Assembly: GCA_913057175.1 (NCBI GenBank)
Contig: CAJXNP010000003.1
Location: 62,001 to 126,000, forward strand
Length of the DNA stretch: 64,000 nt
Direction: 5' to 3'
From: an uncultured Cytophagales bacterium
GTDB lineage: Bacteria > Bacteroidota > Bacteroidia > Cytophagales > Cyclobacteriaceae
In this document: in pieces, positions 29,133 through 38,091 of the stretch
How positions within the stretch are numbered: the first letter of the stretch is position 1
Layout of the letters: each line of letters begins with the position of its first letter
The notes under the pieces: model-generated
Told to the model about the DNA's origin: nothing
What the model saw: the letters and a program-made list of their open reading frames with translations, nothing else
Databases searched by the model: none
Position numbers and translations under genes: made by a program

Positions 29133-31247
29133 ATGGATAAAATTTTTAAGGTATTTGTTTTCACGTTTTTGATTTTCGGAATATTCTCTTGTCAGAAAGA
29201 AGTAAAAGGTCCGGAAAATACTCCAGGGGAGGAAAAGCTTGCACAATTGGATAAGAAGATCTCCGATATTGCCAAAGAGCTCAATCTGGAAGCTTACAGC
29301 TATGCGGTTGTCTCAAATGCTGAAATGCTAAACCTGGCACAGAATGGAATTAATCCCGACGAAAAAATTGAGGTTGGTGATCTGAAAAACATGTTCTTAA
29401 GCACCCTGTTTCTTCAATGTGCCGAAGAAAAGCTTGCCAACCCATCGGATTATCTAAATAATTATGGTGTTGCCGGAGATAAGGGAAAGGTGAGAATAAA
29501 AAATGTACTTTCTTTTACCGATCAACCCTCCGAAAAACCTGTTCATTATGACAATGAAAATTATCTTTTGATCTATCCCATCCTTCAGCAAGTCAGCGAG
29601 GAAGAGGTTTCTGACCTGTTTGAATCCAACATTTGCCGGAGCCTGAAAATGCCTCAAAGCACCATTACAAAAGAGGGGGATGTGATCCACTGTTATTCAA
29701 GTCTGGACGACCTGGTTAACTTTTCCATGGCCATCGACAATCAGCGATTATTCGAAGAAGAAGATACGCATGAAGAAATGTTTCGTCCGGTTTACCTGGA
29801 ATCAGGGGAAAGAAGTCCTTCAGGTTTGGGATGCTTCATTGATATTTCCGATGAGCGAAAGATCATCTGGTCGGCAGGCCACACAAATGAGTATTCTTCA
29901 CTATTGATCAAATCAGAAACAGATTCCCTAAGCTTTATCATGGTGGCGAAATCAGAAAGGCTGAATGCACCATTCCAATTGGAAAATGGAGAGATTGGGA
30001 AAACTCCTTTTTACTACGCATTTATGCAAAGCATTCTTCGACCAGATTCACTCTCAGTGAACATTGATTTTTATGGAGATAGTGAATCAATCAAAAATTC
30101 TATCCAAGAGGCAATTGAAAAAGGAAACCGGGATGAAGTGTATGATGAATTGACATCCTACATGAAACTTTCTGCATTCATGAAGAACGGAGTACAGTTT
30201 GAGAAGCTTTCACAAGTTTATCAGGAAGTATTTCCTAAAGATATACAACCAAAATTTTTACTCGATGAACCCCTGGCAAAAATCAAAGCCAATACCAATT
30301 ACCTGAACTATCAACGCACTTTTTCTCTTGGAAAAGACGATACAGTGACTCTTTTTTCCACATGTGAATTCACAAAAACCATGACTTTACAACCCTGGGA
30401 ATATGACGATATTGAAATGTACTTCGACATGAATCATGAAAAATTGCCATCGTTCAGGAGCAGTGAAGACGACAGGCAATATCGTTTTGATTATGACTTT
30501 CCTGACATCACAGGCAATGCCCCTACTTTTGAAGGAATAAATTTCGCCCAATATGATCAGTCCCCTACCCGATACAATTTTGAAATAGCCTTCCCATGGA
30601 AAGTACTATTCAATAACGACACCACAAAGCCGAAACTAAATCAAAAAATCGGGTTTGATATGGCCACGTCCGATAACGATGGTCAGGCCCGGGAAGGTGC
30701 CCTTGCATGGAATTCCATTATGGACCAGACTCCCTGGTCAAACACAAGCTTTTTGGGAACATTGATCCTTGCCAGTTCCCAGGTACAAACGGACGACAGT
30801 ATTTGCCTATCCATGGTAACGCAGGGAACTATCCAAATCGATGGACAAAACAAGGGAGAATGGGATAATGTACCCCGCTATAGCATTGCTCACGAATTCA
30901 TGACCGGAATTACCGGCCCGGAGGACCAGTCTAGCTGGTTCCGTACCCAGTGGGACGAAAACAATCTTTATTTCTTTGTTGAAATCGAAGATGATATAAA
31001 AAGAGAAATTGAGAAATCAGCAGATTTCGGATGGTTGGTCCGCAATGAACAGGATACCGTTTGGATGCAAAAAGAGGACGAAACCCTGCATGCAGGAGGA
31101 GCTCCAAGCAATAAATATATCCTTACACAGGTACCGCTGACAGCTGGAAACTACACCTTGCATTATCAAACAAATAACAGCCACACCTATGGACTCTGGG
31201 ATAAAGAACGTCCGGAATTGTCATTCTATGGGATTGTAGTGTATTAG
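29133..31247 (+). CDS. Lipoprotein: beta-lactamase-fold-like N-terminus lacking SxxK, plus CBM9-like C-terminal regions
   Basis: Lipobox IFSCQK; EVGDLKNMFLSTLFLQCAEEKLANPSDYLNNYG and VHYDNENYLLIYPILQQVS map to SxxK and YxN regions; TMTLQPWEYDDIEMYFDMN and TGITGPEDQSSWFRTQWDENNLYFFVEIEDD are CBM9-like. Confidence 0.5.
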   Translation: MDKIFKVFVFTFLIFGIFSCQKEVKGPENTPGEEKLAQLDKKISDIAKELNLEAYSYAVVSNAEMLNLAQNGINPDEKIEVGDLKNMFLSTLFLQCAEEKLANPSDYLNNYGVAGDKGKVRIKNVLSFTDQPSEKPVHYDNENYLLIYPILQQVSEEEVSDLFESNICRSLKMPQSTITKEGDVIHCYSSLDDLVNFSMAIDNQRLFEEEDTHEEMFRPVYLESGERSPSGLGCFIDISDERKIIWSAGHTNEYSSLLIKSETDSLSFIMVAKSERLNAPFQLENGEIGKTPFYYAFMQSILRPDSLSVNIDFYGDSESIKNSIQEAIEKGNRDEVYDELTSYMKLSAFMKNGVQFEKLSQVYQEVFPKDIQPKFLLDEPLAKIKANTNYLNYQRTFSLGKDDTVTLFSTCEFTKTMTLQPWEYDDIEMYFDMNHEKLPSFRSSEDDRQYRFDYDFPDITGNAPTFEGINFAQYDQSPTRYNFEIAFPWKVLFNNDTTKPKLNQKIGFDMATSDNDGQAREGALAWNSIMDQTPWSNTSFLGTLILASSQVQTDDSICLSMVTQGTIQIDGQNKGEWDNVPRYSIAHEFMTGITGPEDQSSWFRTQWDENNLYFFVEIEDDIKREIEKSADFGWLVRNEQDTVWMQKEDETLHAGGAPSNKYILTQVPLTAGNYTLHYQTNNSHTYGLWDKERPELSFYGIVVY

Positions 31248-31392
31248 GGCAGGGAGCAGAGAGGCAAGGTGAATGTGTTGCGGGTTGCCAGTTGCGAGTC
31301 AAAAAGAACCATCAACAAGGACCCATAAACCAGAAACTCAATCAACCAATTAACTTAGTGATTAATTAACTCAATAGCCAATGATAAAAAGT
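31248..31392. repeat. Heptad/octad super-repeat R1 (13 heptads then octads)
   Basis: ggcaggg agcagag aggcaag gtgaatg tgttgcg ggttgcc agttgcg agtcaaa aagaacc atcaaca aggaccc ataaacc agaaact | caatcaac caattaac ttagtgat taattaac tcaatagc. Confidence 0.85.
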
Positions 31393-31531
31393 GTAGAGAG
31401 CGGAGAGGAAAAGGGTTGCGTGTTACGGGTTGCCAGTTACGGGTCAAAAAGAACCATCAACAAGAACCCTGAAACCAGCAACCCAATTAACTAAATAGAC
31501 CTATTAACATAATAACTCAACAACATAATCC
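31393..31531. repeat. Heptad/octad super-repeat R2 (13 heptads + 6 octads), ending exactly at the next start codon
   Basis: gtagaga gcggaga ggaaaag ggttgcg tgttacg ggttgcc agttacg ggtcaaa aagaacc atcaaca agaaccc tgaaacc agcaacc | caattaac taaataga cctattaa cataataa ctcaacaa cataatcc | ATG. Confidence 0.85.
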
Positions 31532-33901
31532 ATGATTAAAAACTACCTCAAAATTGCGTGGAGAAACATTGCTAAACACAAAGTGTTTTCGGCTATCAAT
31601 ATTCTTGGCCTGGCGATGGGTGTCACATGCAGTCTGCTGATCGCCCTATGGGTGATCGATGAGTATCAAACGGATTCCTTCCACGAAGATATCGACCGGA
31701 TTTATACTGTTTACGAGCGTCAGTATTACGATGGAAAGATAGAAGCCGGTTATTATACTCCTGGAGTTCTGGCGGAAGAAATGAAAAAGGTTCTTCCGGG
31801 TGTTGAATATGCAACAGGCATGTCATGGAATGATTATCATACCTTCGCTGCAGGAGACAAATCCATGAAGTTTGAAGGCACTTATACAGGAAACGATTTC
31901 TTCAACATTTTTTCCTTCCCTATTATTCACGGTTCTAAAGATGACGCTTTGAGCGCACCGGAGTCCGTTGCTATTTCCCGAAACATGGCCAATAGCTTTT
32001 ATGGAAGTCCGGAAGCGGCCATCAATCAGACATTGAAATTTGAGAATGAAAAGGACCTGACCATCACGGCCATTTATGATATTCCTGAACGGGCATCTAG
32101 AAAATTCCAGTTTCTGCTCAACTGGGATCATTTCCTGGAAGGACATGTATGGGCACAGGATTGGACGAACAATGGCCCTCAAACATACTTCAAATTGAAA
32201 AAAGGAATCGACACTGAATCTTTTGAAGCCAACCTGACAAATTTCCTTGATAACTACAACAAAGAGCAGGGAGACGATTTTCATATCGAACTCGGTATGC
32301 AGCGGTTTGACAGAATGTACCTTGAATCGCGATTCCATAATGGGGAAATTGTTGGTGGCAGGATTGAATATGTTCGCATATTCAGCATTGTAGCCATTTT
32401 CATTCTCTTTATCGCATGCATCAATTTCATGAACCTGGCTACAGCCCAATCCGGAAAACGCGCGAGGGAAATTGGTGTCCGAAAAGTAATTGGCGCTTAT
32501 CGGGCTGGTTTGATCCGGCAGTTTATCAGCGAGTCTATTCTTATCACGCTATTTTCAGTTGTTCTTGCAGTTGTATTAGTCATTGTCCTTCTACCGGTTT
32601 TCAATACCATGGCAGGCAAGAGTATTCAGCTTCCTTTTGATCATATTTATTTCTGGTTGGGTCTGATTTTGTTGGTCCTTACAACCGGTTTGATTGCCGG
32701 TAGCTACCCTTCATTTCTGCTTTCTTCCTTTCGTCCCGTCATCACCCTCAAAGGTGGTAAAAGCTCCGGATCGGGAAATTCCTGGATGAGGAAGGGTTTG
32801 GTCGTATTCCAGTTTACGCTATCCATCTTATTTGTGGCAGGCACGATCGTGGTCTCCCGACAGGTTAATTTTATTCAGAATGTAAACCTGGGTTATGAAA
32901 AAGAAAACCTGTTATACATTCCGCTAGATGGAAAACTCTTTTCAAATTTTGAGACATTTAAAGCTGAGGCTGGTAAAATTCCCGGGATAGAATCCATCAG
33001 CAGGATCTCGCAAAGACCCGTTGAAATGGAAAACGGTACCGGTGGCGTTGATTGGGATGGCAAAGATCCTGAATCAATGTCCATGTTTACCTACATGGCA
33101 GTGGGCTATGATTTTGTTAAAAACATGAAAGTCGAAATACTTGAAGGAAGGGACTTTTCAAAGGAATTTGCGACGGATAGTACGAATTATATAGTAAATG
33201 AATCTGCTTTGGCTAAAATCGGGTATAAAGACCCTATTGGAAAAAGGTTGTCATTTTGGGGGAATGAAGGAATAATTGTTGGGGTTGTAAAGGATTTTCA
33301 TTTCAATACCTTGCACGTGCCCATCGAACCAATGATCATCCGATTGGGCAAAACAGATGATTTCAGCTATGCAGTAGTCCGAACAGGTATTGGACAGACT
33401 CAACAGGCTATACAGGGATTGGAATCATTTTGTGAAAGGTTTAATCCGGAATTTCCTTTTGCCCATCAGTTCGCGGATAAGGAATACACAGAGGTTTATC
33501 AAAGTGAAAATACAGTCCGTCAATTGTCCGGTTATTTTGCTTTCCTGGCTATTTTCATTTCATGTCTGGGACTGCTTGGCCTGGCCATGTATACTGCCGA
33601 GCAACGAACTCAGGAACTTGGCATACGGAAAGTTTTGGGAGCAAATATCCAATCGTTGTTTGCTTTATTATCAAAAGAATATGTCCAACTCATGCTGATT
33701 GCATTTGTCATTTCCGTACCTCTTTCCCTTTGGGCGCTCGATAGCTGGCTACAAAACTATGCCTATAAAATCGAAATAAGCTGGTGGATGTTTGCTGTAG
33801 CAGGCATGTCTGTTATGCTGATTGCAATTCTGACCGTCAGCTTCCAGGTATTGAAAGCAGCTTTTGCCAATCCGGTAAAGGCGATACAGGCTGGTGAATG
33901 A
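31532..33901 (+). CDS. ABC transporter permease, MacB/FtsX family (789 aa)
   Basis: MIKNYLKIAWRNIAKHKVFSAINILGLAMGVT ... NPVKAIQAGE. Confidence 0.9.
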   Translation: MIKNYLKIAWRNIAKHKVFSAINILGLAMGVTCSLLIALWVIDEYQTDSFHEDIDRIYTVYERQYYDGKIEAGYYTPGVLAEEMKKVLPGVEYATGMSWNDYHTFAAGDKSMKFEGTYTGNDFFNIFSFPIIHGSKDDALSAPESVAISRNMANSFYGSPEAAINQTLKFENEKDLTITAIYDIPERASRKFQFLLNWDHFLEGHVWAQDWTNNGPQTYFKLKKGIDTESFEANLTNFLDNYNKEQGDDFHIELGMQRFDRMYLESRFHNGEIVGGRIEYVRIFSIVAIFILFIACINFMNLATAQSGKRAREIGVRKVIGAYRAGLIRQFISESILITLFSVVLAVVLVIVLLPVFNTMAGKSIQLPFDHIYFWLGLILLVLTTGLIAGSYPSFLLSSFRPVITLKGGKSSGSGNSWMRKGLVVFQFTLSILFVAGTIVVSRQVNFIQNVNLGYEKENLLYIPLDGKLFSNFETFKAEAGKIPGIESISRISQRPVEMENGTGGVDWDGKDPESMSMFTYMAVGYDFVKNMKVEILEGRDFSKEFATDSTNYIVNESALAKIGYKDPIGKRLSFWGNEGIIVGVVKDFHFNTLHVPIEPMIIRLGKTDDFSYAVVRTGIGQTQQAIQGLESFCERFNPEFPFAHQFADKEYTEVYQSENTVRQLSGYFAFLAIFISCLGLLGLAMYTAEQRTQELGIRKVLGANIQSLFALLSKEYVQLMLIAFVISVPLSLWALDSWLQNYAYKIEISWWMFAVAGMSVMLIAILTVSFQVLKAAFANPVKAIQAGE

Positions 33902-34194
33902 GGGTTGCAGGTTACCAGTTGCGGGTTGCGAGTTACCAGTTACGGGTTACACGAAACTAGCAACCGGCAACTCGCAACAATTAACAATATTTTTACAATC
34001 AACTCAATCAACCAATTAACTTAGTAACCAATTAATTCATTAGCCAATGATAAAAAGTGTGGAGGGTGGAGAGCAAAAAGGGTTGCGGGTTGCCGGCTAC
34101 CAGTTGATCAAGATCAAAAAAACCAGCAACAAGAACCAAGAAACCAGAAACCCTATTAACTTAATAACTCAATAACAATTAACTACTTTTATAC
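33902..34194. repeat. Heptad/octad super-repeats R3/R4
   Basis: 33902-33950: gggttgc aggttac cagttgc gggttgc gagttac cagttac gggttac; then GCAAC heptads, octads, 'caatgataaaaagtgt', and a second round to the ATPase start. Confidence 0.8.
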
Positions 34195-34857
34195 ATGATC
34201 AGACTAGAAGAAATCGACAAGTATTACTCCTCAAAGTTTCAGCGAATTTTTGTGCTGAAGGGAATTAACCTCGAAATCGAACAGGGAGAATTCATCAGCA
34301 TCATGGGACCCAGCGGGGCGGGTAAATCAACCTTGCTCAACATCATCGGGTTGCTGGATGAACCTTCGGAGGGAGCATACTATTTTTATGACGAACCCGT
34401 CCATAAGCTTAAGGAAAAGAAAAAGACAGAATATCATCGAAATCACATCGGTTTTATTTTCCAGGCATATCACCTTATCGAAGACCTGACGGTTTATGAA
34501 AACATCGAAACTCCCCTACTCTACAAAGGTGTAAAAGGAAAAGAGCGAAAGGCGATAGTCGCGGACCTGCTGGACCGGTTTAATATTGTCGCAAAGAAAG
34601 ACCTTTTTCCGCAACAACTCTCCGGCGGACAACAACAGCTGGTGGGGATTGCAAGGGCAATTGCCGGAAAACCCAACTTGCTGCTGGCCGACGAACCAAC
34701 CGGAAATCTCCATACCGACCAGGGAAAAATGATCATGGACCTGTTGAAGCAACTCAACGAGGAAGGCATGACGATCATCCAGGTCACCCACAACCAGGAA
34801 TTTGCCAATTACGGCAGCAAGATCATTAATATTGTGGATGGGATGGTTGAGGAGTGA
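34195..34857 (+). CDS. ABC transporter ATP-binding protein (MacB/LolD type)
   Basis: Walker A GPSGAGKST; LSGGQQQLVGIARA; LLLADEPTGNL. Confidence 0.95.
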   Translation: MIRLEEIDKYYSSKFQRIFVLKGINLEIEQGEFISIMGPSGAGKSTLLNIIGLLDEPSEGAYYFYDEPVHKLKEKKKTEYHRNHIGFIFQAYHLIEDLTVYENIETPLLYKGVKGKERKAIVADLLDRFNIVAKKDLFPQQLSGGQQQLVGIARAIAGKPNLLLADEPTGNLHTDQGKMIMDLLKQLNEEGMTIIQVTHNQEFANYGSKIINIVDGMVEE

Positions 34858-34903
34858 ATTGCCAGCCAGAAAGATTGAAATCTTGAATAAAATTTAAGGC
34901 AAA

Positions 34904-35404
34904 ATGAAGAGAATATTATTCATTCTGGTGATTTTCATTGCTATCTCCGCACAAGCACAAATAGAAGAGAATTCCGAACTCTTTTTGATTTTGAAAGAGC
35001 AGGATAGCATCTTTTTTGAAGAGGGATTCAACCAATGTAATATTCGATATTTAGAAAAAACTGTAAGTGAGGATTTGAAATTTTTTCATGATCAGAGTGG
35101 GTTTCAAGACAGAAAAACATTTTTCGAAAATGTCGAAAAGAACCTCTGCTCAAATCAGGGCAAAAAACCAATAAGAAAGTTAGAAAAAGGGAGCCTGGAA
35201 GTTTTTCCATTGTTTAACAATGGTGTCCTCTACGGCGCAATCCAAAGAGGAATCCACAATTTCTACCTTCGGGAAGCGGGAAAAGAAGACTTATGGACTG
35301 GCACTGCTAAGTTTACACATGTTTGGATTTTGGAGAATGACACCTGGAAACTAAGTGAAGTATTAAGCTATGATCATCAGAACCCACCCTCAGACAAACA
35401 ATAG
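34904..35404 (+). CDS. Secreted SnoaL/DUF4440-like protein
   Basis: Signal peptide; DSIFFEEGFNQCNIRYLEKTVSEDLKFFHDQSG...FTHVWILENDTWKLSEVLSYDHQ. Confidence 0.75.
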   Translation: MKRILFILVIFIAISAQAQIEENSELFLILKEQDSIFFEEGFNQCNIRYLEKTVSEDLKFFHDQSGFQDRKTFFENVEKNLCSNQGKKPIRKLEKGSLEVFPLFNNGVLYGAIQRGIHNFYLREAGKEDLWTGTAKFTHVWILENDTWKLSEVLSYDHQNPPSDKQ

Positions 35405-35449
35405 TAAAATTAAAAACTCTTATTGTGAGTATTTTCTTAAAATTTATAC

Positions 35450-36343
35450 ATGAATCGAAGAAATTTTATTGAGACAGCAGGAATACTGGGAACAGCAGCC
35501 TTGTTACCAAAAACAGGCTTTTCAATGTTCAACAACCCAAAATACAAAATGGGTCTTCAGCTGTATACCATCCACAAAGGTATGACCGAAAACGCCATTG
35601 AATCCTTAAAAGCTGTGAAGAAGATGGGCTATCAGGATTTCGAAACATTCGGATTTGATAACGAAAAGGGGACCTTTTACGGGTATGGATCTGGCGAGTT
35701 TAAAACAATACTGGATGACCTTCAACTTACCGCGTCCAGTGGACATTTCGGATTTTCACCATATCTAGACAAACCCAATGATGAGCTAAGGCGATTTGTA
35801 GATCAGTGTATACATGGTGCCCGCAACCTGGATTTAAAATACATAACCTGGCCCTGGCTAGCGCCCGAACAACGAACCATAGAGAATTTCAAACTGATGG
35901 CTGAAAAGCTCAATGCAATAGGTGAGCAGGTAACGAAAGCAGGCCTTGGGTTTGCCTATCACAACCATGGTTTTGAATTCACAGATCACGATGGCACAAA
36001 CGGTTTTGATATTATTTTAAATGAAACAGACCCGGAACTTGTAAAACTTGAAATGGATATGTATTGGGTGATGCATTCCTCCAAACTAACTCCAAAACAG
36101 CTGGTGAAAGATCAACCCGGACGGTATGTTTTGTGGCATATAAAAGACATGGACAAAGTAACGAGGGATTATACGGAACTCGGAAATGGAAGCATAGATT
36201 ACACGGAAATACTTCCAGATCCGATTGAGTCCGGACTTGAATTTTATTACCTGGAGCAAGGCGGTAATTTTGCCCACAATCCCATGAAAAGCGTAGCCGA
36301 TAGCGCTGATTATTTTAAAAAACACTTACAGAGTTATTTGTAA
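35450..36343 (+). CDS. Sugar phosphate isomerase/epimerase, TIM barrel, signal-bearing
   Basis: NRRNFIETAGILGTAALLP; LGFAYHNHGFEF ... LVKLEMDMYWV ... LWHIKDMD. Confidence 0.85.
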   Translation: MNRRNFIETAGILGTAALLPKTGFSMFNNPKYKMGLQLYTIHKGMTENAIESLKAVKKMGYQDFETFGFDNEKGTFYGYGSGEFKTILDDLQLTASSGHFGFSPYLDKPNDELRRFVDQCIHGARNLDLKYITWPWLAPEQRTIENFKLMAEKLNAIGEQVTKAGLGFAYHNHGFEFTDHDGTNGFDIILNETDPELVKLEMDMYWVMHSSKLTPKQLVKDQPGRYVLWHIKDMDKVTRDYTELGNGSIDYTEILPDPIESGLEFYYLEQGGNFAHNPMKSVADSADYFKKHLQSYL

Positions 36344-36653
36344 TCACCTACTGCTAATATGCATCATGATGCACAAGAACTCCAATCGCAGTCAATGAGT
36401 AATCGGACTAAATCGAAACAGGATTGTGTGTATCATAGATAGAATGTTGGAGGAGTGATACTTTTAGAATGTGATTAGATTTGTGGAATCCTCCGGTAAT
36501 AGCCTACATTGCAAACCAAGCGTAATCGTTTATTTATATGTATAATTATACGTTTATCCCTTAAACAGTAGAATGATTAGAAATTTAAGCACTTTTTATT
36601 GTTAGAAACTTACTAAAATTGCCTATTGAAAATTTTTAGGGTACTTATGCATA

Positions 36654-37199
36654 TGTTACAGGTAATTTAGGATATGCTACTAGCCAAGTTTTTTCTGATC
36701 ATATCAACTTTTCTAACCCAGAACTCCCAGAACTATGAATTTGATCTTATGAAGATTGAATTCCGAGGACTTCCATTTATGTGTGAGAAGGAACGAATCA
36801 TTGAGAAATTCGGCGAACCGACTATCAACTATCCAAATTATGAATGTGGTTTCTATTCGGACGAACAGCAGAACGGGCCATATTACCAACTCAATTACAA
36901 CGGATTTAACTGGATTGGAAGTGACAAGGAGAAATTCGTTTTAGAGTCCATTGAACTAGACGCAGAGGGAACAACTTATCTGCAATACGGCGAACGGAGA
37001 ATTAGCGGAAAGATGACGAAGGCTGAATTCATCAATTGGATTGGTGATTATGCTGGCGAACACTTTAAGAACCCCAACAACAACGCACTAGTAATCTATT
37101 CGAAGAACTCTGATGACGGTGCTCGATTCACCTTCACAAACGACCGGTTAACGCTTTTCGAATATTGGTCTCCATGCTAAACGAAACATACCTGTAACA
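36654..37199. other. Cassette-like unit 1 bounded by perfect 11-bp inverted repeats TGTTACAGGTA / TACCTGTAACA
   Basis: 36654-36664 and 37189-37199 are exact reverse complements, flanking one ORF. Confidence 0.6.
36674..37180 (+). CDS. Hypothetical protein (168 aa)
   Basis: Complete ORF inside cassette-like unit 1; no family recognised. Confidence 0.6.
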   Translation: MLLAKFFLIISTFLTQNSQNYEFDLMKIEFRGLPFMCEKERIIEKFGEPTINYPNYECGFYSDEQQNGPYYQLNYNGFNWIGSDKEKFVLESIELDAEGTTYLQYGERRISGKMTKAEFINWIGDYAGEHFKNPNNNALVIYSKNSDDGARFTFTNDRLTLFEYWSPC

Positions 37200-37422
37200 G
37201 GCGATATAGCGAATGGCCAAACTACCTACCTGATATTTCAGTGCAAACTCGCCCGTGAATCTGCCCATTCTGCCAGCTTTTGTGCTCCTAGATATTTATT
37301 CTTTCTGGATTTAGACTTTCCGAACGCAGTGCATTGTGGATACTGTTGTGGGGTTGGGCAGTTTCACTACATTAGTGCTCTTTAGAAAGGGTATGGCCAC
37401 TCGCCATATCTAATCGTTGTGC
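37192..37422. other. attC-like recombination-site candidate 1
   Basis: CTGTAAC + GATATAGCGAATGGCC ... GGCCACTCGCCATATC + GTTGTGC; inner arms complementary at 14/16 positions. Confidence 0.4.
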
Positions 37423-37827
37423 ATAATTTGAAATATGAAACTTGACTTACTAATAATTCCAATTGGGATGTCAGTACAACTAATCTTCTTATTTAATAGG
37501 GACTTATTGATTGACAAAAAAATTGAGAAATGGATTTGGATTGGATCTACCACAATTTTTTGCATTGGATATTTTTTAACAATCAATTTCGGACAATCAA
37601 TTAAAACTTTACCGACACTTATGGTTCCTCTTATGGCCTATGGAATTTATCGACTTATGCATTGGAGTTATGTAAAGTTATTTAATTCAAAGCCAGTTGA
37701 TACATTTTACACAATGAACATAAAATTAATGAGATCAGGAATATTCAATTTTATCTTTTGGGTAGCCGGATTGCTAATTCCAATTTTGATTTCATACGAA
37801 CTGATTGAATAAAAAACTAAGCACAAC
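37416..37827. other. Cassette-like unit 2 bounded by GTTGTGC / GCACAAC
   Basis: 37416-37422 and 37821-37827 are exact reverse complements flanking one ORF. Confidence 0.5.
37435..37812 (+). CDS. Hypothetical small membrane protein (125 aa)
   Basis: Hydrophobic segments (IPIGMSVQLIFLF, WIWIGSTTIFCIGYFLTI, GIFNFIFWVAGLLIPILISY). Confidence 0.55.
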   Translation: MKLDLLIIPIGMSVQLIFLFNRDLLIDKKIEKWIWIGSTTIFCIGYFLTINFGQSIKTLPTLMVPLMAYGIYRLMHWSYVKLFNSKPVDTFYTMNIKLMRSGIFNFIFWVAGLLIPILISYELIE

Positions 37828-38091
37828 AATTAAGCTACAATGATGCGAAGTGAGGCATTTGAAAGGACAATGCAATCCATAAACTTCAGTGCTTCTAGCA
37901 ACTGGATCGCATACTTATTTTAGTTAGACGCTTCAATTATATCTCAATCAAAATTACCCTTGGCTATATTTACCCACTTATACTCATCGAGACGAAACAT
38001 AATTTATTCACACAAATTATCTCTTCCTGATAGCCTTTACGGCTTTCATGATGGTATAATTTAGTAGATATGCCATCTTAACTTCAAAAAA

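Noticed and set aside
31248-34194. Possible CRISPR array (repeat-rich spacers)
   Set aside because: No 23-50 bp direct repeat with unique spacers and no cas genes; the periodicity is 7 and 8 bp.
34630-34665. ABC signature LSGGQQQLVGIARA with Leu instead of the usual Arg after LSGGQQQ, considered as a defect
   Set aside because: Walker A, Walker B region and signature are otherwise intact, and I believe this substitution is not rare in Bacteroidota MacB-type ATPases; not evidence of inactivity.
6172-34808. Many minus-strand and alternative-frame ORFs (60-208 aa) inside the permeases and ATPase
   Set aside because: Shadow ORFs of long conserved coding regions; no start context, no recognisable motifs.
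35450-36370. A further attC-like site upstream of cassette-like unit 1 (shared ATATGCAT near 36353 and 36651)
   Set aside because: ATGCAT is self-palindromic and there is no convincing R'' partner for GTTACAG; too weak to call.
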